Below, one piece after another: positions 9,766-18,814 of a DNA stretch of 64,000 bases. Origin of the DNA: Hemileia vastatrix (Eukaryota > Basidiomycota > Pucciniomycetes > Pucciniales > Zaghouaniaceae); contig JASXTE010000001.1 of NCBI GenBank assembly GCA_030280995.1, positions 26,351,606-26,415,605 on the forward strand, written 5' to 3'. The translations under genes were made by a program, and so were the position numbers. Every line of letters begins with the position of its first letter. Within the stretch, counting starts at the first letter, position 1. Below the pieces are notes generated by a model. The model saw only the letters and a list, made by a program, of their open reading frames with translations, was not told where the DNA came from and ran no database searches.

Positions 9766-9912
9766 AAAAAATGTTGGATAAGAGGTGAAAATTGACACAT
9801 AAAGTGTCTAATAACCCAATTATTAGCAAAAATAATTGCGGAAGATAATTGGGGTATAAGGATTTTTATCCACAATTAATATAATTGCTGATCCCTGAAC
9901 ATTGATACCCCC

Positions 9913-10210
9913 TATTATTTCTTATTATTTCTTATTATTTCTTATTATTTCTTATTATTTCTTATTATTTCTTATTATTTCTTATTATTTCTTATTATTT
10001 CTTATTATTTCTTATTATTTCTTATTATTTCTTATTATTTCTTATTATTTCTTATTATTTCTTATTATTTCTTATTATTTCTTATTATTTCTTATTATTT
10101 CTTATTATTTCTTATTATTTCTTATTATTTCTTATTATTTCTTATTATTTCTTATTATTTCTTATTATTTCTTATTATTTCTTATTATTTCTTATTATTT
10201 CTTCTTATTT
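9913..10210. repeat. 10-bp satellite array, about 29 near-identical units
   Basis: The unit CTTATTATTT is repeated head to tail with almost no variation directly against the right end of Harbinger copy 1, and degenerates after about 10200. Such homogeneity suggests recent expansion. The open frame through it (Ile/Ser/Tyr/Phe/Leu repeats) is an artefact of a 10-bp period. Confidence 0.9.
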
Positions 10211-10584
10211 TTAATTATTTATATTGTTTTTTTATTTCTTATGATTTCTCATTATTTCTTATTCTTTTTTCTTTTTCTCTTTTCTCTTTTATTTTTATTT
10301 TTCTTTTCATTTTCTTATTAAATTTTGATGGTTAATGGCAAATAGGGAAGATATATATGCTGGAATAATTTAAATGAACATGTGGGGGGGATTTTATGTG
10401 CTTAGGCACCTTATGTACATAGTCATTTAGGATATAGTCTGTAGTAGGGGCATCCCCTGTTCTCCAGTTCTTTCTGGAGTTCTACAGGCTGACACCATGC
10501 TACAGGTAGGCAATGAAATGGTTCTTTCCAGAGTTCTACAGGCTGACACCGTGCTACACTTTCTCACATAATTTTTCAACATCT
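10211..10584. other. Possible copia 3' end and LTR fragment
   Basis: After the satellite come a pyrimidine tract, then TGTGGGGGGG (polypurine-like, near 10380) and LTR-like sequence. Two ~60-bp tandem copies share GAGTTCTACAGGCTGACACC (near 10475 and 10530). It may be the 3' end of the copia remnant at 135-1950, split off by the satellite and Harbinger block. The segment ends at the ATCCT target site (10585-10589) of gypsy A1. Confidence 0.4.
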
Positions 10585-10589
10585 ATCCT

Positions 10590-12090
10590 TGTCAGGCTAA
10601 GGTCAAGTACAAGGACGTGAACTAGCTTGAATGGTCAGTTGTCTAGAAGATTTAAATGGTCCTATATGAATACTGTAGTATAAATCCAATAAGTAGTAAA
10701 ATATAATCAAAATTTAAAGGTCTCAGTAATATAATTCTCACTAGTTTTATATATGGCTTACAATCTTTGTAGTTGGTAGAAAAATAGATTTTATAATTCA
10801 GATACTATTCAAAAGTCTTATAAAAGTACTAATTGATATGTATTGTAATTTGTTTGGTTATATTGGTTAATTGTAAATGATAAAGAATGTAGAAATACAA
10901 CCCAAAAACCTCCTCCTTTTATACACACTGAGTTCCCCAATGATTCCCTTGATGTACCACCTAATACACAGTTAATCACGCCTCTAAACAACTAATAGAC
11001 ATTCCCATCAACACTCCCAGTGATCCTTGATATAATTAGAAGAGTAACAACCGCCAAAATCCTGAAATAACAAGGGAAATCCATCAAAATTAAAGAAAAA
11101 GACAAAAAGAGAGTATATGCGTATAAAACAATAATATTAAGGACTAAAGGAGACTTTTTAAGGTTAATAATAGCTTAATAATAAGGGGGATTTACTATAG
11201 AAATAATGGGGCTAATCCTGACATTATACTACGTGAAATTCCCATTCAAAAATAACCAAAATTGACTGAGAAACCACCCAAAAACTTAAAAAAGAGCGTG
11301 AGATGTGGGGTAACTACATGCAGTTCTTGGCAGGCGCTTGCACGGGTAAATCCTTGACTAAAATTAGGCGAGTTTAAGCGTGGTGATGAAATAAAGTGCC
11401 AAGAGTGAGGTTATTAATGAAATTAGTGCATATAAACAGGGTCAATGCATTATTAATTAAGCTAGGACACTAAATAAGCGCCTGTCGCCTATTTTAGTGT
11501 GTTTCCCCACAGTGGGCGTAGAATGTGGGGTAATTATAGTGTGAAAAAGCTAACTTTGCTAAAAATGAAGCTATTCACACGGGAAAAAAGCAGGCAGTAT
11601 GTGGCCAGTACACAGAAGCCATTTCTGGCATAAAAAACACCAAATTTGAAAAGTGTTATTTTTATGCATTTAAATAGCCAAATCAATAGTTCTAAATGAG
11701 CCCAATTGATCTGTCAAAGCGCAATTTTGATATTCTCAATTTTATAGCGCATATAGTCAACTTTTAAGTGAAATAAAGCGCATTTCTTGTTTTTTGCATA
11801 AAACAATGAATATAACAGCTTTAAGTGTACTTAAAAATTATGCAGCCTTATACTTAAGGTTCTTAAGATTACCCTAACATATTCCAACTTAATATTAAGT
11901 ACATAAGACCTATAAAAGGTGGATATATGCGTGTATATAAGGTGTTATAATGGCATTTTTTGTGTATTATCATAATTTTACTTATGTATACTATTTGTGT
12001 ACTCTTATTTATTATTCCCATGTATAGTTCATGTGTTTAACATAACTTATAAGTACTTTTTACTCAGTCCTGGAGATATACAGGCTGACA
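10590..12090 (-). repeat. A1 3' LTR
   Basis: The LTR starts TGTCAGGCTAAGG and ends ATACAGGCTGACA on the plus strand. It matches 18815-20317 almost base for base. Next to it inside the element (12091-12130) lies a short G-rich tract on the minus strand (GGGTGGGCC), the candidate polypurine primer for plus-strand DNA synthesis. Confidence 0.95.
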
Positions 12091-12273
12091 CTGGCCCACC
12101 CAAAAAAAACAATAAAAAAAAATGATAAGTCATACATTTTATTTTATTTAATTTGTAATTTTCAGGTATTCAGAATAAATCTGTAGCATTAAAGATTCAA
12201 CTTTAAAGAAATAAAACATAATAAAATATTATGAGTACTGGTTTTTTAACCCCTCAGCTGGTTGAACAGAAAT

Positions 12274-15200
12274 TTATTTCTGTTTAAATTTTTTAAGAAG
12301 GGTGGATAAATTAGAAATTTCTTTTTCAGGTATCCATTTATCAAATTCATTTGATTTCCCTTTAAATCTTAGTAAATACTCAGTTCCTTTTTCTTTAGTA
12401 AGGATTCTTTTCTTGAGTATTTTTTCAATCTCTGCTTTTTCCACAATTTCTTCAGGTTGCTTTTTAGGCCTTCCCCTTCTTTTTGGAAATAAGTCAGGAT
12501 CATTTGCATGGTAAGGTTTCAATAATGAGATAGGGAAAACTGGATGTTTCCTATCATATGGAGCATATAATATGACTTCCACTGCATTATTCCCAACCAT
12601 TTTATTTACTACAAAAGGTCCTACAAAGGGATCCTTTAATTTAACATTACCTTGTAAGTTAAAATGTAGTGTTGATATGAGGACCTCATCTCCTTTTTTA
12701 AATTCAAATTCTTTATGAGATTTGTCCCACCTTTTCTTTTCATATTCAAATGCTCTTTGGATGCATTCCTCTGCATGCTTCCTACACATTTGTTGCATAT
12801 GAATAAAGGATTTAGTGCCAGGGTGTATATCCAACCTTGGTAGCTTATTTAAAAGATTTACTGGGGTATTTGGTACATATCCCAGCCAGAGTTCAAATGG
12901 TTTCTTCTCTGTTACAGAATGAGTTGTGCTGTTATAAGCAAATTCAAGGCCAGGAATTAATGTTACCCAGTCATGTGTGAATTTCTCATTGTCTTTGTAT
13001 TCTAATCCAAAGGCACAATATCTTCTGATCATATCTTCAAGAGTTTGTATCATCCTCTCAGCCAGCCCATCAGTTTGTGGATGGTGTGCTGTAGACAATT
13101 TTAATTGACAACCTGATACTTCCATCAAAGATGTCCAGAACTCTGAAGTAAATTTAGGGTCTCTGTCAGAGATTATGGCTTTGGGGAACCCAGCAGTATT
13201 CATCATCTGAGTCCACCATAGTAATGCCAAGTCTTTTGCAGATACCTCTTTATGGGTAGGGATAAACTTACACATTTTTGTTAATCTATCCACTATTACC
13301 CAGCAAGAATTGAAACTTTCTTTTCCTGCTAATGGCAAGCCAGTTACAAAATCCATGTTTATAATTTCCCATGGAGCTTTTGGCTGCTCTATTTGTTGTA
13401 ACAACCCAGCTCTCTTCCCAGTTAATCTTTTAGATTTCTGACAAGAGTCACATGTTTCAATGTATTTTTGTACATCCTCTTTCATGTTTATCCACCAGGC
13501 TGTATTTTTAACTCTGGTTAATGTTTTGTTAAAGTCAAAATGACCAGCTAAGATGTCATCATGACAAGTACTCAACATTAACTCTTTCATAGAAGGTGGT
13601 ATTACTATTACATTGCTTAACTTTTTCCTGTAATATATATATCCATCTTCAATTGATAGTTTACCTTTTTCCAACGCATTTTTATACTTTGGAGGCAAGG
13701 TTTTAATTAATGCACTCATGGAGGCATTTGTTGGATCATTAAGAATGGTAGATAGTTTAGACAAATCTTTATCAGATGAATAATTTTCCAATATAGTTTG
13801 CATAAACTCTTCTTCTAAATCCACTATATAAATCCCAAATATATGTATAACCTCATTTTCAGGTACATAAGCTGGGTTGTCAGCATCATTTGGCAAAGGA
13901 CTTCTTGATAATAAATCCACATTTGAATGCAATGTTCCTGCTCTGTGAGTAATTGTCATTCTTCCTCTGTACTCTTGTACAGCTAGTTGCCATCTAAACA
14001 TGTGCCTATTAGGTGTTTTCATGTTTAGTAATGATTTTACTGCACTGCAATCTGTTATAAGTTCAAACTTCTGGTCTTCCAGATAGTAATGAAGTTTCTC
14101 CAAAGCCCACACCACGGCTAAACATTCTAGCTGTGTGGCACCATACCTTAGTTCTGTCTTTCTTAAGGTTCTTGATATATAACAGATAACTACTTCAGAT
14201 AATTTTCCATTTATTATCTGTTTTTGCTGTAAAGCAGCACCCAAACCTATGAAACTTGCATCAGTGTACAAGATAAAAGGTAGGGTGAAATCTGGCAGTC
14301 CCAATATTGGAGCTGACATCAAACATTCCTTTAATTTGTTAAAGGCGTGCTGTCTTTCATTATTCCAAATGAAAGCTTCATTCTTCCTGATTAATGTTGT
14401 TAAAGGGGCTGCAATGGATTGGTAATTTTTAATATATTGTCTATAATATCCACACATACCTAAAAAACTTTGAACCTCTTTTACATTTTTAGGTATCCCA
14501 ATGTTTTTAATTGCTGCCACTTTATTCTGGTCAACACAAATTTGTAATCCAGATACAACATGTCCAAGTACTTTCAAGGATTGAAATCCAAACTTACATT
14601 TCTTTAATGCAATAGTCATATTAATTTCATCCATTTTTTGAAAGACTCTTTTCAGGTGACTTAAATGGTCATCATATGTTTTTGAAAACACTATGATGTC
14701 ATCAATATAGACCAATAGCCATCCTTCCACCATTTCCTGATGAAAAACACTATCCATCAATTTTTGGAAGACTGAAGGGGCATTCTTTGGGCCAAATGGC
14801 ATTCTCACATACTTATAAATACCCATATGTGTGGTTATTAATAAGTAATTTTGAGAATCTCTTTCCACAGGAATCTGGTGGTAACCCTTGTTCCCATCCA
14901 GACAGGAAATATATTTTGCTCCTTGTAAGGTAGCATGGATAGAAGCTATCCTTGGTAGAGGGTAAATATCATCTACTGTATATGTATTCAGAGCTCTATA
15001 ATCACCACATAATCTTGCCTTATCTTTTTCATAAGAGATTAATACTGGTGAAATGACACAATACTTAGGTGTTGTGTCCACTTTTTCAACAATACCCATT
15101 TCCAACAACAATTTTATATTGTCTTCAATATCTTTCCTTTTTGCAGGAGATGCTGGGTAAGGTTTCTTTTTTAAGCTGCCAGGAATATTATCCAGATTAC

Positions 15201-18147
15201 AGCTTAAAGAGATTTTCATCTCATGGTCTTTGACCAATCCTAGTTCATTTGAGCCATGAGCAAATGCCATAGGATATGATTTAATCAATCTCAAAATATC
15301 TTCTTGTTCAATTTTTGAGAGTTGAGGACTGAAAGAGGCCTTTTGGATTTCATTTTCCAATTCACCCACTTCATTGGTGGTTCTTCCACCTTGCAGTTGT
15401 TCTTCTCTAGGAGAAATGGCATATACTGAATTTTCAGAACATATTTTGAATTTCCTTTTACCATTTACCCCTATGGTGAAACAACTGTTTGCAGGATCTA
15501 GTTTAATGCCAAATTTTGTCAATAAATCATTGCCAATAATAAACCAATCACTACAATTATTATTATCCATTATTACAAATTCACAAACTGCTCTAACATA
15601 TCCATTACTATATTTAAAGAATACAGCAGTTTTGTATTTGCCAATTGGATTTAATACTGAACCAAAACCCCTCCAGTTCTTTGTCTGAACAGGTTCTAGT
15701 TTTTCCTGGTACTTACTATCAAGTTTCATTAATGCATTAAGTGAAACTACGCTACCTGCAGCCCCAGTGTCAAGAATGGCATTCATTTCTTTTCCACATA
15801 TGATAACAGGTGCTCTGATAGGTGTTATTTTGTAAGTATCCTGAGATACATCTTTAATTATTTCAGCTTCCTCTATGGAAGTTAAAGATGTGTCTGTATG
15901 AGGTATAGCATCATTCAGGAACATTATATCCTGTTCTAATACAAATATCTCATTTTCATCATCATTGTAAGATATGTTACTCTTGCAATCCTCACTGGAT
16001 TCCACATTCTCATCTTCATGATTACTAGGTTCAGAATTTTGTGAGGTTTCAATAACATTTATTCTTTTCTTACACGTGTGACCTTTAACCCAAGGTTCAT
16101 TACATTTGTAACAAGTGTTATTTTCTTGTCTCTTAGGGACAAGGGGAGCTGAAGGTTTTTTCTTTTCCACTGGTAACTTACTTGTAGTAGGTTTTACCAC
16201 TTCAACACTTTGTCTGTAATTACTATACTTGGTTTCATATTTGTGGTTTAATAATATCTCATTGCATATATTAATGAATCCAGAGGTGTCTCTGACAGTT
16301 TCAGTTCTAGCTACAATAATGTCTCTAACTGATATAGGCAACTTGTATATTATTTTTTCTTTCCACTCTTCATAATCCATTTTTGGATCCATAGCTTTCA
16401 TGATTTTTATTAAATTCATTAAGAAGACCATGGGTTTATCTCCAGCATTTGGATTATATCTGGCCCTTTCATACAGTCTTTGTTGAGTGATTCTAAATTT
16501 TGGGCCACCAAATTGCCTTTCAATTAGTGCCTTCCATTCATTCCAGGAGTAATTAATTCCCTCACTCAATACAGATTCAAACCATAATAAGGCCACATCT
16601 GTAAATAAAGATATTAACTTTGAAGTAATTTCTTCATCAGGTAATTTGTATGAAAATTTTAAGTTATCAATTCTTTGTATGAATTGTTGCCAATCAGATT
16701 TTGAATCCCCGTCAAAAGAAGGGTACTGATCCAACTTAGGCCAGTTCTTTTGGCTAGTTTTTGCTTCCCTAACCTGAGGAATATTGAGTAATTCACTTAC
16801 TTTAGAAAGATGATCATTTATTTCATCTTTTACTGATTTTATATTTTCAGAGCCCATGACACTATGTTCATGTTCTATCATTGGTTTATCCTCAGAGTGT
16901 TTCATAAAACCTGGTACTCTCTCTACATAAGAGGTATTATCCTTTATTGTTTCAGTATTTTTCAAAATGTTAGCTACTTCAATTTCTACCCTTTGTAACC
17001 TATCTTTTATTACAGGTACTTGAGTCAAAGTATCATTTACATTTGAAAAAGACAATTTTACACGTCCCTCTATTGTAGCCATAATATTCTGAGAGTGTTC
17101 TAATTTACTTTCTAAATTTCTAATCTCAGATTTTAATCTTTTATTCTCATTGATTAATTCATTATTTGAATTTTCAATAATTTTTAATCTATTGGCTGTG
17201 GTACTCAATGATTGTGTTAGCTGTAATAATACATTTTCTGTATTAATGTTTGACTCTTTTGAAAACTCTTCCACTTTTTCAATTCTCAATAATAATTTAC
17301 TTATTATTTTTGATTCCATTGGATTCTCTTTTAAAAAATATTCTATTTTTTCCGTGTCCAATTCAGAAGACTCATTTTCAGGGTCAAGATTTAATTCATT
17401 TGGTTCAATTTTTATATTAATAGTATTTTCCTGGTGATCCATAAAACTATTTACATTGTCCTCATGTAAAGACAAGTTTAACATATTCTGTTCAAATGAA
17501 TAATCCTTTAAATCCTTATCAATAATATCCAATATTTCCTTATCAATCTCATTACCTATAAGTAATTTATTGTCAGGTTGATATAATTGATCATAAGAAG
17601 TTGGATGACTTACCAAGGTCTTATCCCACTTCCTCTGCCTCTCCTTGCCTTTCCCCTGTAAGGGTGACTGCTGGAGCCCTGCTGTTGAGGATTGTTGTAG
17701 TTTTGGGCGTACCAATCCCATTTCCATTTGCTTACTGTAATTTTTTGGTCCTCCTCTTGGGCTGGAGGTGTTGCTATGGAATTGTTGGTTGCTACTGTTG
17801 GTGGTTGAGTCTTTATGTCCACTAGAGCTTGGTTGACTTCTATGAAACCTTGAGCTGCTCTCTTTTCCAGATTGTTGATCTGGTCCACTATATTGTTGAC
17901 TCTTACTGTCAAGGTGTTCATTAGGGTGGATAGGGAGTGAACTTGTTCTTGTAATGTATTTTTTGATTTCTTTATTGAAACCTGCTTTAGAAGCTTTTCC
18001 CTTTCCTCCAGAGACATTGACGGAGTGTTGTTTATTATGGGAGAGTCCTGGCCCTCCATTTGAATGTCCTGTAACAGGTCTTTCAGCTCTAGGTCTTAAG
18101 TTATAAGGTTTTACCTTATTACTTACAATGTCATTGTTGTCACACAT
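12274..18147 (-). CDS. Gag-pol polyprotein of gypsy A1 (1957 aa, intact)
   Basis: It encodes the whole replication machinery in one frame. The start chosen is the ATG at 18147 (MCDNNDI, A at -3); the frame is open 16 codons further upstream. Domains by approximate residue: basic Ser/Gln-rich region (1-180, overlapped by a second ORF), coiled coil (260-410), capsid (470-640), zinc knuckle CYKCNEPWVKGHTC (~680), aspartic protease DTGAA (~793), RT with YIDDIIVFS (~1147), RNase H with LYTDAS (~1295), integrase with H-H-C-C (HDDILAGH...CDSCQKSK, ~1530-1570). The integrase catalytic residues are D (NMDFVTG), D (ISDRDPKF) and E (GLAERM) at ~1600-1700, followed by a C-terminal chromodomain-like end (YLLRFKGK, FDKWIPEKE, ~1905-1955). 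Such chromodomains usually steer integration to marked chromatin. No stop separates gag from pol, so a gag:pol ratio would need another mechanism. There are no visible inactivating changes. Confidence 0.93.
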   Translation of the reverse strand: MCDNNDIVSNKVKPYNLRPRAERPVTGHSNGGPGLSHNKQHSVNVSGGKGKASKAGFNKEIKKYITRTSSLPIHPNEHLDSKSQQYSGPDQQSGKESSSRFHRSQPSSSGHKDSTTNSSNQQFHSNTSSPRGGPKNYSKQMEMGLVRPKLQQSSTAGLQQSPLQGKGKERQRKWDKTLVSHPTSYDQLYQPDNKLLIGNEIDKEILDIIDKDLKDYSFEQNMLNLSLHEDNVNSFMDHQENTINIKIEPNELNLDPENESSELDTEKIEYFLKENPMESKIISKLLLRIEKVEEFSKESNINTENVLLQLTQSLSTTANRLKIIENSNNELINENKRLKSEIRNLESKLEHSQNIMATIEGRVKLSFSNVNDTLTQVPVIKDRLQRVEIEVANILKNTETIKDNTSYVERVPGFMKHSEDKPMIEHEHSVMGSENIKSVKDEINDHLSKVSELLNIPQVREAKTSQKNWPKLDQYPSFDGDSKSDWQQFIQRIDNLKFSYKLPDEEITSKLISLFTDVALLWFESVLSEGINYSWNEWKALIERQFGGPKFRITQQRLYERARYNPNAGDKPMVFLMNLIKIMKAMDPKMDYEEWKEKIIYKLPISVRDIIVARTETVRDTSGFINICNEILLNHKYETKYSNYRQSVEVVKPTTSKLPVEKKKPSAPLVPKRQENNTCYKCNEPWVKGHTCKKRINVIETSQNSEPSNHEDENVESSEDCKSNISYNDDENEIFVLEQDIMFLNDAIPHTDTSLTSIEEAEIIKDVSQDTYKITPIRAPVIICGKEMNAILDTGAAGSVVSLNALMKLDSKYQEKLEPVQTKNWRGFGSVLNPIGKYKTAVFFKYSNGYVRAVCEFVIMDNNNCSDWFIIGNDLLTKFGIKLDPANSCFTIGVNGKRKFKICSENSVYAISPREEQLQGGRTTNEVGELENEIQKASFSPQLSKIEQEDILRLIKSYPMAFAHGSNELGLVKDHEMKISLSCNLDNIPGSLKKKPYPASPAKRKDIEDNIKLLLEMGIVEKVDTTPKYCVISPVLISYEKDKARLCGDYRALNTYTVDDIYPLPRIASIHATLQGAKYISCLDGNKGYHQIPVERDSQNYLLITTHMGIYKYVRMPFGPKNAPSVFQKLMDSVFHQEMVEGWLLVYIDDIIVFSKTYDDHLSHLKRVFQKMDEINMTIALKKCKFGFQSLKVLGHVVSGLQICVDQNKVAAIKNIGIPKNVKEVQSFLGMCGYYRQYIKNYQSIAAPLTTLIRKNEAFIWNNERQHAFNKLKECLMSAPILGLPDFTLPFILYTDASFIGLGAALQQKQIINGKLSEVVICYISRTLRKTELRYGATQLECLAVVWALEKLHYYLEDQKFELITDCSAVKSLLNMKTPNRHMFRWQLAVQEYRGRMTITHRAGTLHSNVDLLSRSPLPNDADNPAYVPENEVIHIFGIYIVDLEEEFMQTILENYSSDKDLSKLSTILNDPTNASMSALIKTLPPKYKNALEKGKLSIEDGYIYYRKKLSNVIVIPPSMKELMLSTCHDDILAGHFDFNKTLTRVKNTAWWINMKEDVQKYIETCDSCQKSKRLTGKRAGLLQQIEQPKAPWEIINMDFVTGLPLAGKESFNSCWVIVDRLTKMCKFIPTHKEVSAKDLALLWWTQMMNTAGFPKAIISDRDPKFTSEFWTSLMEVSGCQLKLSTAHHPQTDGLAERMIQTLEDMIRRYCAFGLEYKDNEKFTHDWVTLIPGLEFAYNSTTHSVTEKKPFELWLGYVPNTPVNLLNKLPRLDIHPGTKSFIHMQQMCRKHAEECIQRAFEYEKKRWDKSHKEFEFKKGDEVLISTLHFNLQGNVKLKDPFVGPFVVNKMVGNNAVEVILYAPYDRKHPVFPISLLKPYHANDPDLFPKRRGRPKKQPEEIVEKAEIEKILKKRILTKEKGTEYLLRFKGKSNEFDKWIPEKEISNLSTLLKKFKQK
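17610..18059 (-). CDS. Overlapping ORF inside gag, +1 frame (149 aa)
   Basis: The ORF lies wholly inside the gag frame, starting at ATG 18059 (MEGQDSP; C at -3, G at +4), 88 nt downstream of the gag ATG. That spacing would suit leaky scanning. The product is a predicted coiled coil (about residues 15-80: LEEREKLLKQVSIKK, INNLEKRAAQGF) with an acidic/Pro linker, a conserved KWKW (111-114), HPYRGK (132-137) and a basic RRGRG tail. A2 has the same 149-codon ORF (37451-37900) and A-prime a recognisable homologue (50615-51040). Between A1 and A2 about 19 of 149 residues differ in this frame, against about 40 of ~147 in the gag frame over the same DNA. The function is unknown. I infer an accessory or alternative Gag-like protein. 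Confidence 0.7.
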   Translation of the reverse strand: MEGQDSPIINNTPSMSLEEREKLLKQVSIKKSKNTLQEQVHSLSTLMNTLTVRVNNIVDQINNLEKRAAQGFIEVNQALVDIKTQPPTVATNNSIATPPAQEEDQKITVSKWKWDWYAQNYNNPQQQGSSSHPYRGKARRGRGSGIRPW

Positions 18148-18468
18148 TTTTACGTGGAATTTAAGGAATTGAAAGTTTAGATATGAAAACTTCAAAAAGG
18201 AGTTTTATCAGTATATTAATACCACTGAAGACAATTTTATTGCTTACTTATTGGTATGAAGTGAATATATAAGTGCCAAAAGTCAAATATGCTTTTATGT
18301 GGTCACTTGATTTAACTGGTCTACAATATGTAGCCGTGTTTTTATATTCAAAAGAAAACAACTGTCAGTATGATTCTTTCTAAATATTTAATGAATTTTA
18401 CAAACCAATAAAAGAGAAGATTAAGAGTCCTGTTAAAAGAAAACAATTAATCAGTTTAATTGGTTATC

Positions 18469-18640
18469 ATCTGCAAAGATCACAAATTTAATTGGTCTAT
18501 TGACAGACTCCCACTAAGAACAATTATATGTTAAATTAGTGGTAAAAAATTTTATCTGCAAAGATCTCAAATTTAATTGGTCTATTAACAGACCCACTAA
18601 TAACAATCATAAGTTAAATTAGTGGTAAAATTGTTGATTC
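18469..18640 (-). repeat. Two ~88-bp tandem repeats in the A1 leader
   Basis: Two copies of a block (ATCTGCAAAGATC, TTTAATTGGTCTATT, TAAATTAGTGGTAAAA) lie between the primer site and gag. On the RNA strand each can fold: CCACTAA pairs with TTAGTGG and GTCT with AGAC. A2 keeps the same two units (38311-38475). The position in the 5' leader suggests an RNA packaging or dimerisation element, which is inference. Confidence 0.65.
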
Positions 18641-18795
18641 AATATCACAATTTTATAATATAACAGGGCTTCTTTTTCTAAAATCACTATATAAGTGACC
18701 CCAACCTGTTGTAATTATCCAAATATTTTTATAGGGATATTATTTACGTGCACCTTCTCTTGAAAATTTCACTTACCAGGATTATAACAGAATTC

Positions 18796-18812
18796 TTGAG
18801 GAAAGGCCCCCA
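18796..18812 (-). promoter_or_regulatory. Candidate primer-binding site of A1
   Basis: Two bases inside the 5' LTR, the minus strand reads TGGGGGCCTTTCCTC. The same block is conserved next to the LTRs of A2 (38641-38655) and A-prime (51621-51634), as expected for a tRNA primer site. I could not name the tRNA. Confidence 0.6.
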
Positions 18813-18814
18813 AT

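Larger units (their letters stand above)
2491..9912. mobile_element. PIF/Harbinger-type transposon, copy 1 (7.4 kb)
   Basis: The element is bounded by terminal inverted repeats of about 30 bp with one mismatch, beginning GGGGGTATCAATGTTCAGGG (2491 on the plus strand, 9912 on the minus strand). It carries three genes: a DDE transposase on the plus strand (2870-4132), a Tet-like oxygenase on the plus strand (5997-7297), and a Myb/SANT plus coiled-coil gene on the minus strand (8163-9510). A homopurine/homopyrimidine inverted repeat and a five-unit minisatellite lie between genes. Related copies at 43126-46100 and 54646-60275 share the Tet/Myb pair. All three genes of copy 1 carry at least one inactivating change, so it looks recently dead. 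Confidence 0.85.

Noticed and set aside
9902..10321. 139-codon frame of repeated Ile-Ser-Tyr-Tyr-Phe-Leu units, membrane-like
   Set aside because: It is the translation of a 10-bp satellite (period 30 bp in codons) and has no start context or conserved homologue.
15374..15688. 104-codon plus-strand frame within A1
   Set aside because: Antisense shadow of the intact protease/RT region.
17601..17825. Plus-strand 74-codon frame antisense to gag, also present at 37442-37666 in A2
   Set aside because: Its conservation is fully explained by the two overlapping minus-strand frames; it has no start or composition support.
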